IMG/VR virus record: IMGVR_UViG_3300002835_000585
Span: 1-34,966 of that record
Source: a virus
DNA length: 34,966 nt
Reading direction: 5' to 3' (one strand)
In this document: piece after piece, positions 14,901 to 21,481 of the stretch
Layout of the letters: each line of letters starts with the position of its first letter
Position numbering within the stretch: the first letter of the stretch is position 1
The notes under the pieces: generated by a model
What the model was told of the DNA's origin: nothing
The model's input: only the letters and a program-made list of their open reading frames with translations
Database searches by the model: none
Made by a program: the position numbers and the translations under genes

Positions 14901-17542
14901 CAAAATCTAAATTAGTTACACCAGATATTAGTCTAACACCAGCTGGTCCTTTATCTAGTTTTAATGCTGCTAAGTATGAGGGAAAAAATATAAGTGCTAA
15001 GAACATGCAAAAGTTTTTATCAGATGTGCTTGGAGATGTATCTTTACCAGCAATAAAAGCAGAAAAATTACCATGGAACATTGCAGGGCAGTATGTCCCT
15101 AGGTTTGCAGATAAATCTTCTAATTATGAAAATTTGCTTCCGCATATTCTTCTTAATTCAAATCATAAAACAAGTGGTCAAACTGCAGTGCATGAAACAA
15201 TGCATCATTTTGATTTTGAAACGCACAACACATTTAAAAGAACACTTGAAATGTTACGCAAATCTGGTAAATATGATTTAGCAGATAGATACGAATCTGT
15301 CTATGTAAATGCAGAAAAACAGCAAAAGGGTCTTGGTTTTGCAACCTGGGAAGATTATGCAATTGGCCAAAAAGACATTGATAGCATTGCTTGGAGTAAC
15401 GGAGCAGCTGAAGCCTTTGCTGACGAAAATACATTTAAAGCATACCTAAACTTTGTAAATAGCAAGAGCCTAAAAGATAAAATGCTGGCTTCAAAAATTG
15501 GCAATACATACGGTCCAGGCCTAGGAACAGATAATTTAAGAGGATACTTTAAAACTTTTAGAATGTTTGAGCAAAATGCTTTAGCTCTTCCTTTAAGACT
15601 TAATCCACAATTCCTAAAAGGCTTTATAGATAATTCTCCAAATATGCCTGAAAAAACAAAAACTATTTACCAGATGTGGCAAGAAGGACTTCAAGAATTT
15701 AATCCAGCAGCTTATGTATCTAAACCAGAAGAGCTCCCAAATTCTGTACAATATAAAAAATTCAAAGACTATATTACTAGTCTTAACCTAGATAAAGCCA
15801 AGGGATACCATAAGGGCGGTCCAGTAGGGCATAAGCATGAAAACTTCTTTAGTAGATTTAATCCAGCAAACGTGTTTGCATCAATTACAAATGGCATGTT
15901 TGGATTTGGAGCAAGTAAGGCATTTAATAAAAATATATCAGCTCCTAAAATAGATCAATCTGAAACAGATTTAGCGGCATTGCAAACAGCACAAATGTTA
16001 ACTGGATACACTTCAGCATTCAATTTAAAAAATAAAACAAGCCCAGAAATTTTTGGAAGTCAGAATCTGGGTGTAGCTGCAGACGTTCTTGGAGTATTGC
16101 CAGGACTTGGGCTGGCATCAAAACTTACAAGGCCTATCACTAAGCCAATCACGTCAAAAATTGCAGTAGATGCTTTTACTCCTATAAAAGTAAATGCCAA
16201 GATTAAAGAAACTTTACTAGGGCCATCTGCATTATCCCCATATGAATCAGCAATGATTAAAGCAGAGAAGCTTGCAAAGGCTGGCAAGTTTACGCCAATT
16301 GAAAAATTAGGTACTGTTAAATATGAAGATCTTTTGAAAGAAGCTAGAAATCTTACAGAGCATACTGGAACATTTCCAACACCTAAAGGAGATTATTCAT
16401 TTAAATTTAAACCAGCTCAAATAGATCAGTACCCACCAGAGTCAACTTTTAAAAGCGGAATTTCAGGAATACAAGAAAATATGTACGGAAACGAGTGGGT
16501 TGGCCCAATGCACAATATCGAAGTGTATGCTCCAGACGGCTCAGTTGCAGGCAATATAACTTGGGATTCTATAACTGGAACAATTAGATTGATAGGAGTA
16601 AACCACAACCACCGAAAGCTTGGCATAGCAAGATTTATGAATGAATACGGCGCATCTATTACTAGAATAAAGCATTCTAAGCAAAGAACAGCAGATGGTG
16701 TAGGTTACTCCGAAGCAATTGGAGGAATTATGCCTAACATGCCATTCATATCCCCTGGCAAAGTTACTTTAGCCTCCCTGGTATCTAATGCTGCAAATAG
16801 CAGGCTGGCAGCATTGCGTTCAAAATTAATACCTGGAAAACCTTATACTCCTAAGCCATATTCTGAACCACAGCCAAGCGAAGCTCAGTTAGCTTATGAT
16901 GCACAATATGCAGCTCGTATGGAAAAGCAGAGGCTAGCCGTAGAGGCAGCAGGCAAGGCACAGTATGAGGCATTAATTGCATGGAGAAAGAATCCAAATC
17001 GTACATATAATTCATATCCATTTGGCCACGGCAGCTATGTAGAAATGATAGATGATCTTGACCTAAGACTTTTGATGAAACAGGGAAATGATACTCCAGC
17101 TACTTGGCCTTGGAAAAACCCTTATCTTCCACCGATTGCAAGCAGGGCACCACATTCACGCCCAGGATCAAATATCTGGTCTGAAAATGGTTATGGGCAC
17201 ACAAGTGATGCAGCTGGCGGATACATAAACAACACTGGATTAAACCTTACTAACTCTATGAGCACTGCATTTTCTAGATTGGGAGTACCTCAATTTGAAA
17301 ATGGTATTAATATGGTTCCTGCAAATATGCTGGCAATGCTTCATAAAGATGAAGCTGTTATCCCAGCTAATATGAACCCATTTAATCCAAATGCATCGGC
17401 GGCTGTATCAGGTTCAGTATATAATATTAACGTAGAATTAAATGGAACTAATGTAACAGCACAAGATGTTGCAACTCAAATACACAGAGAGATGAGATTA
17501 AAGGAAATGGCAGCTGGAGTAAATAGAAGGGTTGGTGGGTAA
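5903..17542 (+). CDS. Giant tape measure protein with embedded enzyme-like domains
   Basis: 3,879 residues, far beyond usual tape measures (600-2,000). It is packed inside the tail tube, sets tail length and is released at DNA entry. N-terminal coiled coil, then a TP901-type core at about 190-420 ('LTVPLTMFGAAAGKAFREAD', 'LYLTAMREGGISASEGANAL'), membrane-like helices at about 536-565, 1880-1930 and 1974-1990, and a coiled coil at about 2353-2480. Gly-Gly linkers recur (about 900, 960, 1331, 1633, 2708, 2757, 2885, 3304), several followed by the tape-measure 'LSDGEYVI'/'LHKDEAVI' motif. Between them lie a kinase-like domain (1395-1625), a metallopeptidase-like domain with HETMH (3050-3270) and a GNAT-like domain (3525-3612). 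The C-terminus 'YNINVELNGTNVTAQDVATQ' is typical. At 1.5 angstroms per residue a fully extended ruler would be near 580 nm; folded inserts make the true tail shorter. It overlaps neighbours in TAATG at both ends. Confidence 0.9.
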   Translation: MADEQIVTSIVAKADLSSLVSEVHRASASLQQLQRELLASNKAISSSTKLANNLFRDTLTGSGQFSSHFVNLNSDVDKFGKNLDAGRLKLKNYFQTFREHSTTQKGMIRELAKEQVMLQNSVLQPLGRNAQGLMQYNVMIPRGLDAIANSGKLARMEMQIMNRALSEGAGSLINWGKNTQWAGRQLTVGLTVPLTMFGAAAGKAFREADAELVRLTKVYGGLAATSASDLRAIREEVVETAKVLSKTMGASFKETIALGADIAATGQTGDELLGSIAETTRLAILGEVDRQDAMKATLSIQTAFKQNTEQLTESINFLNAVENQTSTTLNDLVEAIPKAGPVIQQLGGDVKDLALYLTAMREGGISASEGANALKSGLASLINPTKQTVGMMSEFGIDVMGMVSKNTGDTTGLLMDLQKALDSLDPLSKARAMEQMFGKFQFARMSALLNNLGKQGSQTLQVLDLMKASTADLADVASRELKMVTESASGKYKRAIEGLKAELADVGEEFLGVATKLISAATKILDFFTKLPDPIKKGLTFLAGFTALVGPLIMLTGVLANFFGYITKGVVQLRAFFMKANGWKMLTPEIIAAEKAALMVENAFYSDAAAAQVLHNALQKLVLDYQSLQAASMKNAVPVNGGVSTVAGNPVMVGGRRVVDPNDPYVGDPNTRAMSHIRPRDPNNPATIFGGVPGAIPVNRGISRTPQMYMHDRLPNIEGLTSVKGISTGIVPGEAAKFHALMATLGMQTEQEVAALKKTIAMGGTVSAELLDTFDDILPITKRFADSAATQAASIVQQMRNAEITVEQAKARILALNAQIEADMGSAVTAYAAGRGRRIDLTRAPMMDQPVVDANGQFTLRDLYKKKTNASVMEEFGRLRGVRTFGAPYSIQTTRLPKFNIGGDIESFGPNKTMVSGPSSINYDDRLGSVPLGGYVLNQQAAMDPANAPLVAMAPSTYLNDGGNITAALTPREVVFGPQIQRMPELYAAVDAANSGYNFGGQIMSGTYGYGRESTLSIWARLVNSKDYPKVIKAATVASDAAILSQLTGMDIKDATKRVSADYDSAIEHAKKAAAKNGTRKTEEFVKARTAQLIRLSKEFPGANLILDEYSNKNKYDQSAKAARMKAIAPQTYAGTMRSVIDDLVKEGVLTQSQANKVFGILGQTSDTYDPISKSHTMTAKRSASIFKPGELQALLVEEGMSRAEAEKYAGVTGVRSNNFVGQSTGLSKSFNTMGRWLDVATDGAFRDEVSPFQDEAKSNFISGIKRLKAKLGITGPTTMREIIRQLTLMRIKSGVGYNSKMVTTLGGRLAGRGISFAKPALGPLAGAFNKGGMIPGGSISRNRKNYGFVSPALRLLAPAQQLKILQQAREMSATTPAGYIPASYSHLLTPSTGRSFPVPGVAGVYQNEEKKKVFFKAVPNEVSLTAEMRGTEIGRILGLVTPVQVARSIRNPLDPTGKSRFLGAESDYDEGFINPNTSVPGKFTQDEVLDQFIASMILANKDLSRSNVHGRRLADVGNGGVLAKASMNDDYAKTLPSMEEMALANLLQVKGGSRKDFARDTAPIIAKMTAKEYGDKIKEKMEAAYPELKRYIKSLPKKDRKPYDALLKRFEEGMDVDWSKYHAMHVNPKYLNAGGPVGGGPVQRSRYAYGRKKDGSRVSGNPAKRAQQERLKAERSVTPVSRSGYTSSGNPQMQVQQIPYVGGAGVFGNAFGASQTGQSQQAINTLRLSQIGQLAPGITRSFKSLTDSIKLGTVGLRYGIMNSGKYLSSAYADYAKERISSARITTRTIREGILREQSKRLSAAYPGQMMPMYISGPGAGVGNVGAVGAWKDYGEDGVKSRKVGTYGYRRREFMDASGKIYDTKAAKAAGIDTRVRGGMGMGAQMGIGMAGSMGAMSLMQQEKVLGMSGMTAGLALMGASTIIPMLPWKTIGSSVKSTTTSVVASIKAFKSVKDAISAVGASASNFVTKFKALGAVLSIVLVGLDTWKKYNNAQQDAAMGLSITADGAEQAGIKYFNLNQYLTDYIEKQKLANAAAQGSKNNSIGMPGIPQSVDEMKKAKEEGKVLKDLIESINRTSSTGELQRLINNQKAQYIAGGLSVEQSNSMIYGAIANSKKASQAYKLLADQGFGAIEDRSSAAEFAVGNLVKTINGNKSSFSLWKDNVDFQPSDLLNPITFSTNLFDSYGQTFADANAQKKAVVSGFESMIGIVNAGTQALIGTKNAQGDLIDEFEAYQTMLASTEKNIPEFNIPIGKDTYQTLKEMSPELEKIINEFDTLKSILAKTKLFTSGISIDLKSIDADLAIKLAGFTAAIGSGIADLTAAGNSENTYGATGKVLKRLQESILATSAASQKAAAVSQRNIQEEIKLIAKKISLIEDEKNKKLESLRATQDASNYALELQKLQIEYADAVARGDVSGAARARINIDQLTANRQADLAEKAIQDEAARLKAIEQKKIDAKQAAADKKAIAFQNRQDNATNAAAVMDVVKGFKATYDEITALRITNSMMPESEAKRKAEGELVGKLSDLLKKVGVAGTGSSETAKAIRESFAQYFNKDGTIKKVYVESPGLPAATNSGVTSTTITTLNKDILKILDRDVALVSSMATQITGGKGYSIKTMTEEIVAALKGTSKTVYGGKSKDVFGMDMLINTLLPSQQGKINKFAKEKGYKAGQQFTLKESNGILKEFIVLNDGTVKFVKNTSPTYASGGKVTGPGTGTSDSIPAMLSDGEYVIKASSVAKYGVETLDALNAQKLHKGGPVGHRHGRNLPGSLFRWKSYPEDMPDYWSDGSPSGSPYTQRWGALRYGPAKGKDIWGGTEIPGLRFDGKIANRSDYWHQIAEQPVKYSGPGMALDKDPMRYAGSGASMSGIGNGVYGAGSWLTFANGGPVGNKNKNGNWFSRFNPVNSISSMLSGMFSFGASKAVNQNVNVQSTMTQQEKDRALLQTVQMLSGYTSAFNLKNSTSPEIAGSQKLGTAADVLGVLPLIGGLSKITKLPGVAAKSKLVTPDISLTPAGPLSSFNAAKYEGKNISAKNMQKFLSDVLGDVSLPAIKAEKLPWNIAGQYVPRFADKSSNYENLLPHILLNSNHKTSGQTAVHETMHHFDFETHNTFKRTLEMLRKSGKYDLADRYESVYVNAEKQQKGLGFATWEDYAIGQKDIDSIAWSNGAAEAFADENTFKAYLNFVNSKSLKDKMLASKIGNTYGPGLGTDNLRGYFKTFRMFEQNALALPLRLNPQFLKGFIDNSPNMPEKTKTIYQMWQEGLQEFNPAAYVSKPEELPNSVQYKKFKDYITSLNLDKAKGYHKGGPVGHKHENFFSRFNPANVFASITNGMFGFGASKAFNKNISAPKIDQSETDLAALQTAQMLTGYTSAFNLKNKTSPEIFGSQNLGVAADVLGVLPGLGLASKLTRPITKPITSKIAVDAFTPIKVNAKIKETLLGPSALSPYESAMIKAEKLAKAGKFTPIEKLGTVKYEDLLKEARNLTEHTGTFPTPKGDYSFKFKPAQIDQYPPESTFKSGISGIQENMYGNEWVGPMHNIEVYAPDGSVAGNITWDSITGTIRLIGVNHNHRKLGIARFMNEYGASITRIKHSKQRTADGVGYSEAIGGIMPNMPFISPGKVTLASLVSNAANSRLAALRSKLIPGKPYTPKPYSEPQPSEAQLAYDAQYAARMEKQRLAVEAAGKAQYEALIAWRKNPNRTYNSYPFGHGSYVEMIDDLDLRLLMKQGNDTPATWPWKNPYLPPIASRAPHSRPGSNIWSENGYGHTSDAAGGYINNTGLNLTNSMSTAFSRLGVPQFENGINMVPANMLAMLHKDEAVIPANMNPFNPNASAAVSGSVYNINVELNGTNVTAQDVATQIHREMRLKEMAAGVNRRVGG
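10079..10780 (+). other. Embedded kinase-like (HipA/PI3K-fold) domain in tape measure
   Basis: Residues about 1393-1625. Seen: a beta-rich start with 'GVYQNEEKKKVFFKAVPNEV' in which K1417 could be the ATP-binding lysine; a helix 'TAEMRGTEIGRILGLVTPVQ' with E1428/E1433 placed as the alpha-C glutamate; and 'ILANKDLSRSNVHG' with D1503 and N1508 spaced like a kinase catalytic loop (DxxxxN), followed by 'DVGNGGVLAKASMND' where the metal-binding loop would be. This pattern matches the HipA/phosphatidylinositol-kinase-like domains found in phage virion and toxin proteins. The final 'Asp' position of the metal loop is uncertain. The call is fold-level inference. Confidence 0.5.
14594..14878 (+). repeat. 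Tape measure duplicated module, copy 1
   Basis: Residues about 2898-2992, from 'WFSRFNPVNSISSM' through 'SGYTSAFNLKNSTSPEIAGS' to 'AADVLGVLPLIGGLSK'. It matches copy 2 (15845-16128) closely and, like it, follows a GGPVG linker and precedes an enzyme-like domain. Confidence 0.85.
15050..15720 (+). other. Embedded zinc-metallopeptidase-like domain in tape measure
   Basis: Residues about 3050-3272. A helix carries 'TAVHETMHHFDFE': H3097-E3098-x-x-H3101 is the HExxH zincin motif. About 70 residues later 'GAAEAFADE' offers E3170 (or D3174) as a third zinc ligand, the gluzincin-like arrangement in which an E/D-rich helix follows HExxH. Flanks are mainly helical. This could cut peptidoglycan cross-links or a protein during entry, or mature the tape measure itself. 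Substrate is unknown. The domain sits between the two copies of the duplicated module. Confidence 0.62.
15845..16128 (+). repeat. Tape measure duplicated module, copy 2
   Basis: Residues about 3315-3409, from 'FFSRFNPANVFASI' through 'TGYTSAFNLKNKTSPEIFGS' to 'AADVLGVLPGLGLASK'. It aligns with copy 1 almost without gaps, 417 residues downstream, and follows the linker 'YHKGGPVGHKH'. Confidence 0.85.
16470..16740 (+). other. Embedded GNAT-like acyltransferase domain in tape measure
   Basis: Residues about 3524-3613. Two antiparallel strands ('HNIEVYAPDGSVAGNITWD', 'GTIRLIGVNHNHRKLGIARF') lead into N3567-H-N-H-R-K-L-G-I-A, the GNAT motif A turn (Q/RxxGxG/A) that binds acyl-CoA pyrophosphate. 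The helix 'GIARFMNEYGAS' and the end 'KHSKQRTADGVGYSEAIGG' resemble short phage GNAT-like domains ('HS..RT..G..(W/Y)..(A/S)(V/I)GG'). The substrate is unknown and activity not demonstrated; the domain may be only structural. Confidence 0.6.
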
Positions 17543-18138
17543 TGAGTTTTCAAAACTTAGCAAAAGGATCTGTGTTATATATCGAAGCAATTGACCCATT
17601 TGCAATTAATACTGCAAACAATACTTTTAACTACAAGGGTGAAACAATTACTCCACCAGGAAATGTTTATCCTGCCTATGATGCTCTAACAAAAACTTGG
17701 CCGCTACGATACGAGGATAGAGCGGATTTAAAATTTAGAAGAGTTACAGAGCATAATAGAGACCCCCTTGCCATAACTACAAATAGAATTGAATCTAGCC
17801 AAAGAATGTCAAATGGAACACTAAGAAAATATTTTATTGCCGATAAGTTAAATATAAGTGTATCCTGGGAAATGCTACCATCATTTAGAAATGAAACAGT
17901 AGATGGTGGATGGGGTGCAGAAGACATAAAGAATTTTTATGAGTCAGATGCAGGAAGAGGATCTTTTAGGATAAAACTAAATCCAACGGTATTTAATCCA
18001 TCCCTAATAACTGCTGATGCTGGCACCTTGGCCGATGATTATACTTATACGGTAATGTTTACCTCATGTGACTTTACTGTCCTTAAAAGAGGCTTGCAGA
18101 CCTTCTGGAGTGTATCTATATCAATGGAGCAGGTATGA
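17542..18138 (+). CDS. Distal tail / minor tail protein
   Basis: 198 residues, starting in a TAATG overlap with the tape measure gene, the usual place of the distal tail (Dit-like) protein. Seen: 'LNISVSWEMLPSF' then 'ETVDGGWGAEDIKNFYE' and 'GRGSFRIKLNP', a beta-rich pattern recurring in actinophage minor tail proteins. Such proteins form a ring at the tail tip, linking tube to hub. The C-terminal 'YTVMFTSCDFTVLKRGLQTF' is a beta strand pair. It overlaps the hub gene by 4 bases (ATGA). No carbohydrate-binding insertion is obvious at this length. Confidence 0.68.
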   Translation: MSFQNLAKGSVLYIEAIDPFAINTANNTFNYKGETITPPGNVYPAYDALTKTWPLRYEDRADLKFRRVTEHNRDPLAITTNRIESSQRMSNGTLRKYFIADKLNISVSWEMLPSFRNETVDGGWGAEDIKNFYESDAGRGSFRIKLNPTVFNPSLITADAGTLADDYTYTVMFTSCDFTVLKRGLQTFWSVSISMEQV

Positions 18139-21100
18139 TAACTGTAAGTAATACAACTAAGAATTTAATTAAGCGGGGGTCATCAATAAAAACTTCTGCA
18201 AGTGCAACAATGGAATATAACTTAAACTCCATGGTTGAATATATAAAAGCAACAACTACACCAGCAGAGATAGTTAATACATATTCAGCTGCTTTTAAGA
18301 AATTGTTCCCAATAGATACAATATATAAACCATTTAGACCTGTGTCCCCAGGAATTAAATATTTAGTTTATACAAAGGATGCATCTGGAAATCAAACAGA
18401 CTCACCACGTCAAGATTTGTATGAAAATCCTAGGGACGTAGCTTTTTTGGGTAAGCCTAGATTATACTACCCTGGCCCAGAGATGACATATAAATATTGG
18501 CTTGCTCCTAAAAATACAAACATTAGTGTTTCTTTAGAATATTTTTCAAATGAAGCAAAGACTACCGTAAAGCTAGTCCCTGCAAATAAAATTATCGCAA
18601 GATTTGAAACTAATCACGACACACCGCTGTCTTGGACAATATCTGTAGTTAAGGAAGACAACTCAGTCGTAAATGTAACTGGAACATCTCTTAATGAAAA
18701 CGGGGAGGCAGTGATATATTATGATGGAGATGCATGGTCAACAGATGAACCTGGTGAATATACTACAACTCAAAAGTTAAAAAAAATAACTTTATCTGCA
18801 ACAAACAGAATGAATGGTAAATTACTTGGTGTAATTGAATTGAGTCCAAGGTGGGTAGTAGACATAAGTTCAGACATAGTATCACTTACTGTTAATAAAG
18901 AAACAACAGCAGATAGCGACTCTGTTGTTCCAGTTGGAGTGATTACAGCAAACTACTTAAGCTTATCTTTATTTAGGCAGCACGGCGAAACATCTAGATC
19001 AATGATGGAGTATAACGTAAAAGATGATATAGATGATACAAAGCTGTATCTATTTAAAAATGCAATTATAAAACCATATATTAATATTGGAGACGTAGAT
19101 CCAGAAAAAGTAACTCAGGGTATATTTTATGCCAACTCATGGACTCTTTCTGAATTTGGAGAAGCCACCATTGATGCAACCGATGCAGCAAAAATATTAC
19201 AAGATACTGTTTGCCCACAATTATTAGTTCAAGATTCACCAGTAACTTCAGTAATAAAAAGAGTACTTGACGCTGTTGGGTTTTCTAATTACAATATTAA
19301 CATAAAGATGACTAATGGCGAGGTTGATGATGACTCAATTCCATCTCTAACCTATTGGTGGTGTGATGGAGATAAAACAGTTTGGGAAGTATTGCAAGAG
19401 TTATGTAGAGATATTCAGATGAACGCGTTTGTAAATGAAAATAATATCTTAAACTTCTATAGCAGAAATGTAATTTATGACGCAGGCACCCCATCAAGTT
19501 GGGTATTTACAGATAAAGAAATTACCAGTGGAGGTGTTGTTGATTATGCACCAAGCATAGCAAGCTTGTCATCAAGAGAAATGTTTTCTGCAAATCAGGT
19601 TACTGTAAAATACTCTTCAGCATCTACTTCGGTAAATAGCACCTCTAGCCAGCCTTTATGGACATCTTCTGATTCGTTTCTTGGAGCTGGCAGACTTGAT
19701 GACGATATTGTAGACAGTAGCACAATGTTCAAGCTAAAACCAAATACAATAAATAAAGATAGAATTGATAAGGTGCTAGATGCTTTTAGTGGTTATGTTT
19801 TAATTAACGATGAGATAATTGAGTACGACGGGCTTTGGTATCAATATGTTCCCAAAGAAAAAGATTATTCGTTTGATCCACCACGTGATAAGCCTGCAGT
19901 TCGAGTTCTAATGAAAAGCCAATCAGATTTTTGGAAGTACGAAGCTTTGGCAAAACCAGGGTCTAAGTATTTTTTTCCAACTGGGGAGTACAATATTAAG
20001 ACCAGGGGAGCGCTTGGCACACTGAAAAACAAAAGGAATCATCAAAAGCAGGTAACTTCTTATATTAACGATGTAGGTCAAAATGATCCAAATAAATTTA
20101 AACCTTATTCAGTTTCTCTGGGAGAAACAGCTATTACAAAATGGACAGGCGGAAACCTAACTGCGCCAGCAAATCCGAGATTTGATAGTAAATCTAAAAA
20201 CTTTTTGATGATATCAAGCTTAATTAAAGAAAAAAAACAAGTTAATTTATTAATAAAGCCATTTAATACAATTAACACAGGATCTTTATATATGGCATGC
20301 GGAACCAGAATGTTTTTTGATAGCCAGCTAGTAAGCCCAGCTCAGGTTGGAGGCATTGCATTTTGCTTAGACTCAACTGGCCAAAATGGCTACTATGTTC
20401 TAATACGTACTACAGCTTATGCTGTTTTAGAAAACGACATAATGATTGTAAAAGTTCAAAATGGAAAGATTACTGTTTTAAAAGATAGTCAGCAAACATC
20501 TCCAAAGACTTTGGCTGGAATATATGCAGGCCAATCTTACAACATAGACGTACTTGTTAAGTCTCAAATACATTCTACATCAGACATTTTGATTAAAAAT
20601 ACGATTACTGTTTTTATTAATGGATTTAAGATAAGAGCGGTTGATGTTGGAAGTGATTCTACAAACCAATACATTCCACCACTTGCTATTACAAAAAATA
20701 TAGCAGTTCATTGTGGGCGTGGCATGTCCTACTTTGATTTTTTATACGCAAAGAGTATTGATGAAGCTCTTTATAATCAAAGATCCACAGTGTCATCATA
20801 CAAACACGTTGGCTCTTATGCAGACGACACAATTTCTATGCTATACGGAGATTTAATTTATAATAATGGGAACACACTCGCAGACCAAAATGGAGCACTA
20901 ATTGAGTTTGGAACAACCGCAAGAGAAATAAGAAAGGTAAAAATTGCTTACGATCCAGACGAAAGGCCTGCCTTACCTATTATGTTTAGAACTTCCAAAA
21001 ATCCTTACGCTACAGTCCTTGACCAAAGGCTCCAGCCATTTTCTGCGGAGACGTATATTTTAAACAATACATCCACCTCAGTTGTTTTGCACGATAGCGA

Positions 21101-21458
21101 CTACACAACTTTCTATGTACTTGGAAATAAAATTAGCCGATCCTCTGCTATAGAGTATAATACAGATCAATCAGAAGATTCCCAAAACAAGGAGTCTGTA
21201 ATATTTGAATCGTCATGGATTCAGAATGAGCAGGATGCAGAAAAACTTGCAAATTGGATTAAATCAAACTCTTTAAATAAGGGTAGGTTTGTTGACATGA
21301 CAGTTTTCGGTAACCCATTAATATCTGCTGGAGATATTGTTAGCATAAAGTATCCAATATTGGGGATGTCAGAATCTAGCGCTAAATACCTAGTAACTAA
21401 GTGTACTTTAGAATATTCAGAAGGGATCACTACCACAATTTCGTGTAGAGCTATCTAA
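18135..21458 (+). CDS. Large minor tail protein / tail hub with lectin-like domain
   Basis: 1,107 residues. N-terminal part beta-rich; about 330-450 has 'SPVTSVIKRVLDAVGFSNYN', 'TYWWCDGDKTVWEVLQELCR' and 'MNAFVNENNILNFYSRN', the signature of actinophage tail-hub (gp27/Tal-like) proteins that plug the tail tip. About 690-870 ('TGSLYMACGTRMFFDS', 'GGIAFCLDSTGQNGYYVLIR', 'VFINGFKIRAVDVG') looks like a concanavalin/LamG-type jelly roll, which may bind cell-wall sugar. The end 'AEKLANWIKSNSLNKGRF' through 'GDIVSIKYPILGM' again resembles hub domain IV. It overlaps the preceding gene by ATGA. The following gene has its own promoter. Confidence 0.7.
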   Translation: MITVSNTTKNLIKRGSSIKTSASATMEYNLNSMVEYIKATTTPAEIVNTYSAAFKKLFPIDTIYKPFRPVSPGIKYLVYTKDASGNQTDSPRQDLYENPRDVAFLGKPRLYYPGPEMTYKYWLAPKNTNISVSLEYFSNEAKTTVKLVPANKIIARFETNHDTPLSWTISVVKEDNSVVNVTGTSLNENGEAVIYYDGDAWSTDEPGEYTTTQKLKKITLSATNRMNGKLLGVIELSPRWVVDISSDIVSLTVNKETTADSDSVVPVGVITANYLSLSLFRQHGETSRSMMEYNVKDDIDDTKLYLFKNAIIKPYINIGDVDPEKVTQGIFYANSWTLSEFGEATIDATDAAKILQDTVCPQLLVQDSPVTSVIKRVLDAVGFSNYNINIKMTNGEVDDDSIPSLTYWWCDGDKTVWEVLQELCRDIQMNAFVNENNILNFYSRNVIYDAGTPSSWVFTDKEITSGGVVDYAPSIASLSSREMFSANQVTVKYSSASTSVNSTSSQPLWTSSDSFLGAGRLDDDIVDSSTMFKLKPNTINKDRIDKVLDAFSGYVLINDEIIEYDGLWYQYVPKEKDYSFDPPRDKPAVRVLMKSQSDFWKYEALAKPGSKYFFPTGEYNIKTRGALGTLKNKRNHQKQVTSYINDVGQNDPNKFKPYSVSLGETAITKWTGGNLTAPANPRFDSKSKNFLMISSLIKEKKQVNLLIKPFNTINTGSLYMACGTRMFFDSQLVSPAQVGGIAFCLDSTGQNGYYVLIRTTAYAVLENDIMIVKVQNGKITVLKDSQQTSPKTLAGIYAGQSYNIDVLVKSQIHSTSDILIKNTITVFINGFKIRAVDVGSDSTNQYIPPLAITKNIAVHCGRGMSYFDFLYAKSIDEALYNQRSTVSSYKHVGSYADDTISMLYGDLIYNNGNTLADQNGALIEFGTTAREIRKVKIAYDPDERPALPIMFRTSKNPYATVLDQRLQPFSAETYILNNTSTSVVLHDSDYTTFYVLGNKISRSSAIEYNTDQSEDSQNKESVIFESSWIQNEQDAEKLANWIKSNSLNKGRFVDMTVFGNPLISAGDIVSIKYPILGMSESSAKYLVTKCTLEYSEGITTTISCRAI

Positions 21459-21466
21459 TAACGTAA

Positions 21467-21475
21467 TGGTATAAT
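21467..21475 (+). promoter_or_regulatory. Extended -10 promoter, leaderless transcript predicted
   Basis: TGG-TATAAT ending only 6 bases before the ATG at 21482, so the expected start (about 7 bases after the -10) falls on the start codon itself. No -35 and no Shine-Dalgarno are seen between 21459 and 21481. Confidence 0.62.
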
Positions 21476-21481
21476 AAATAA

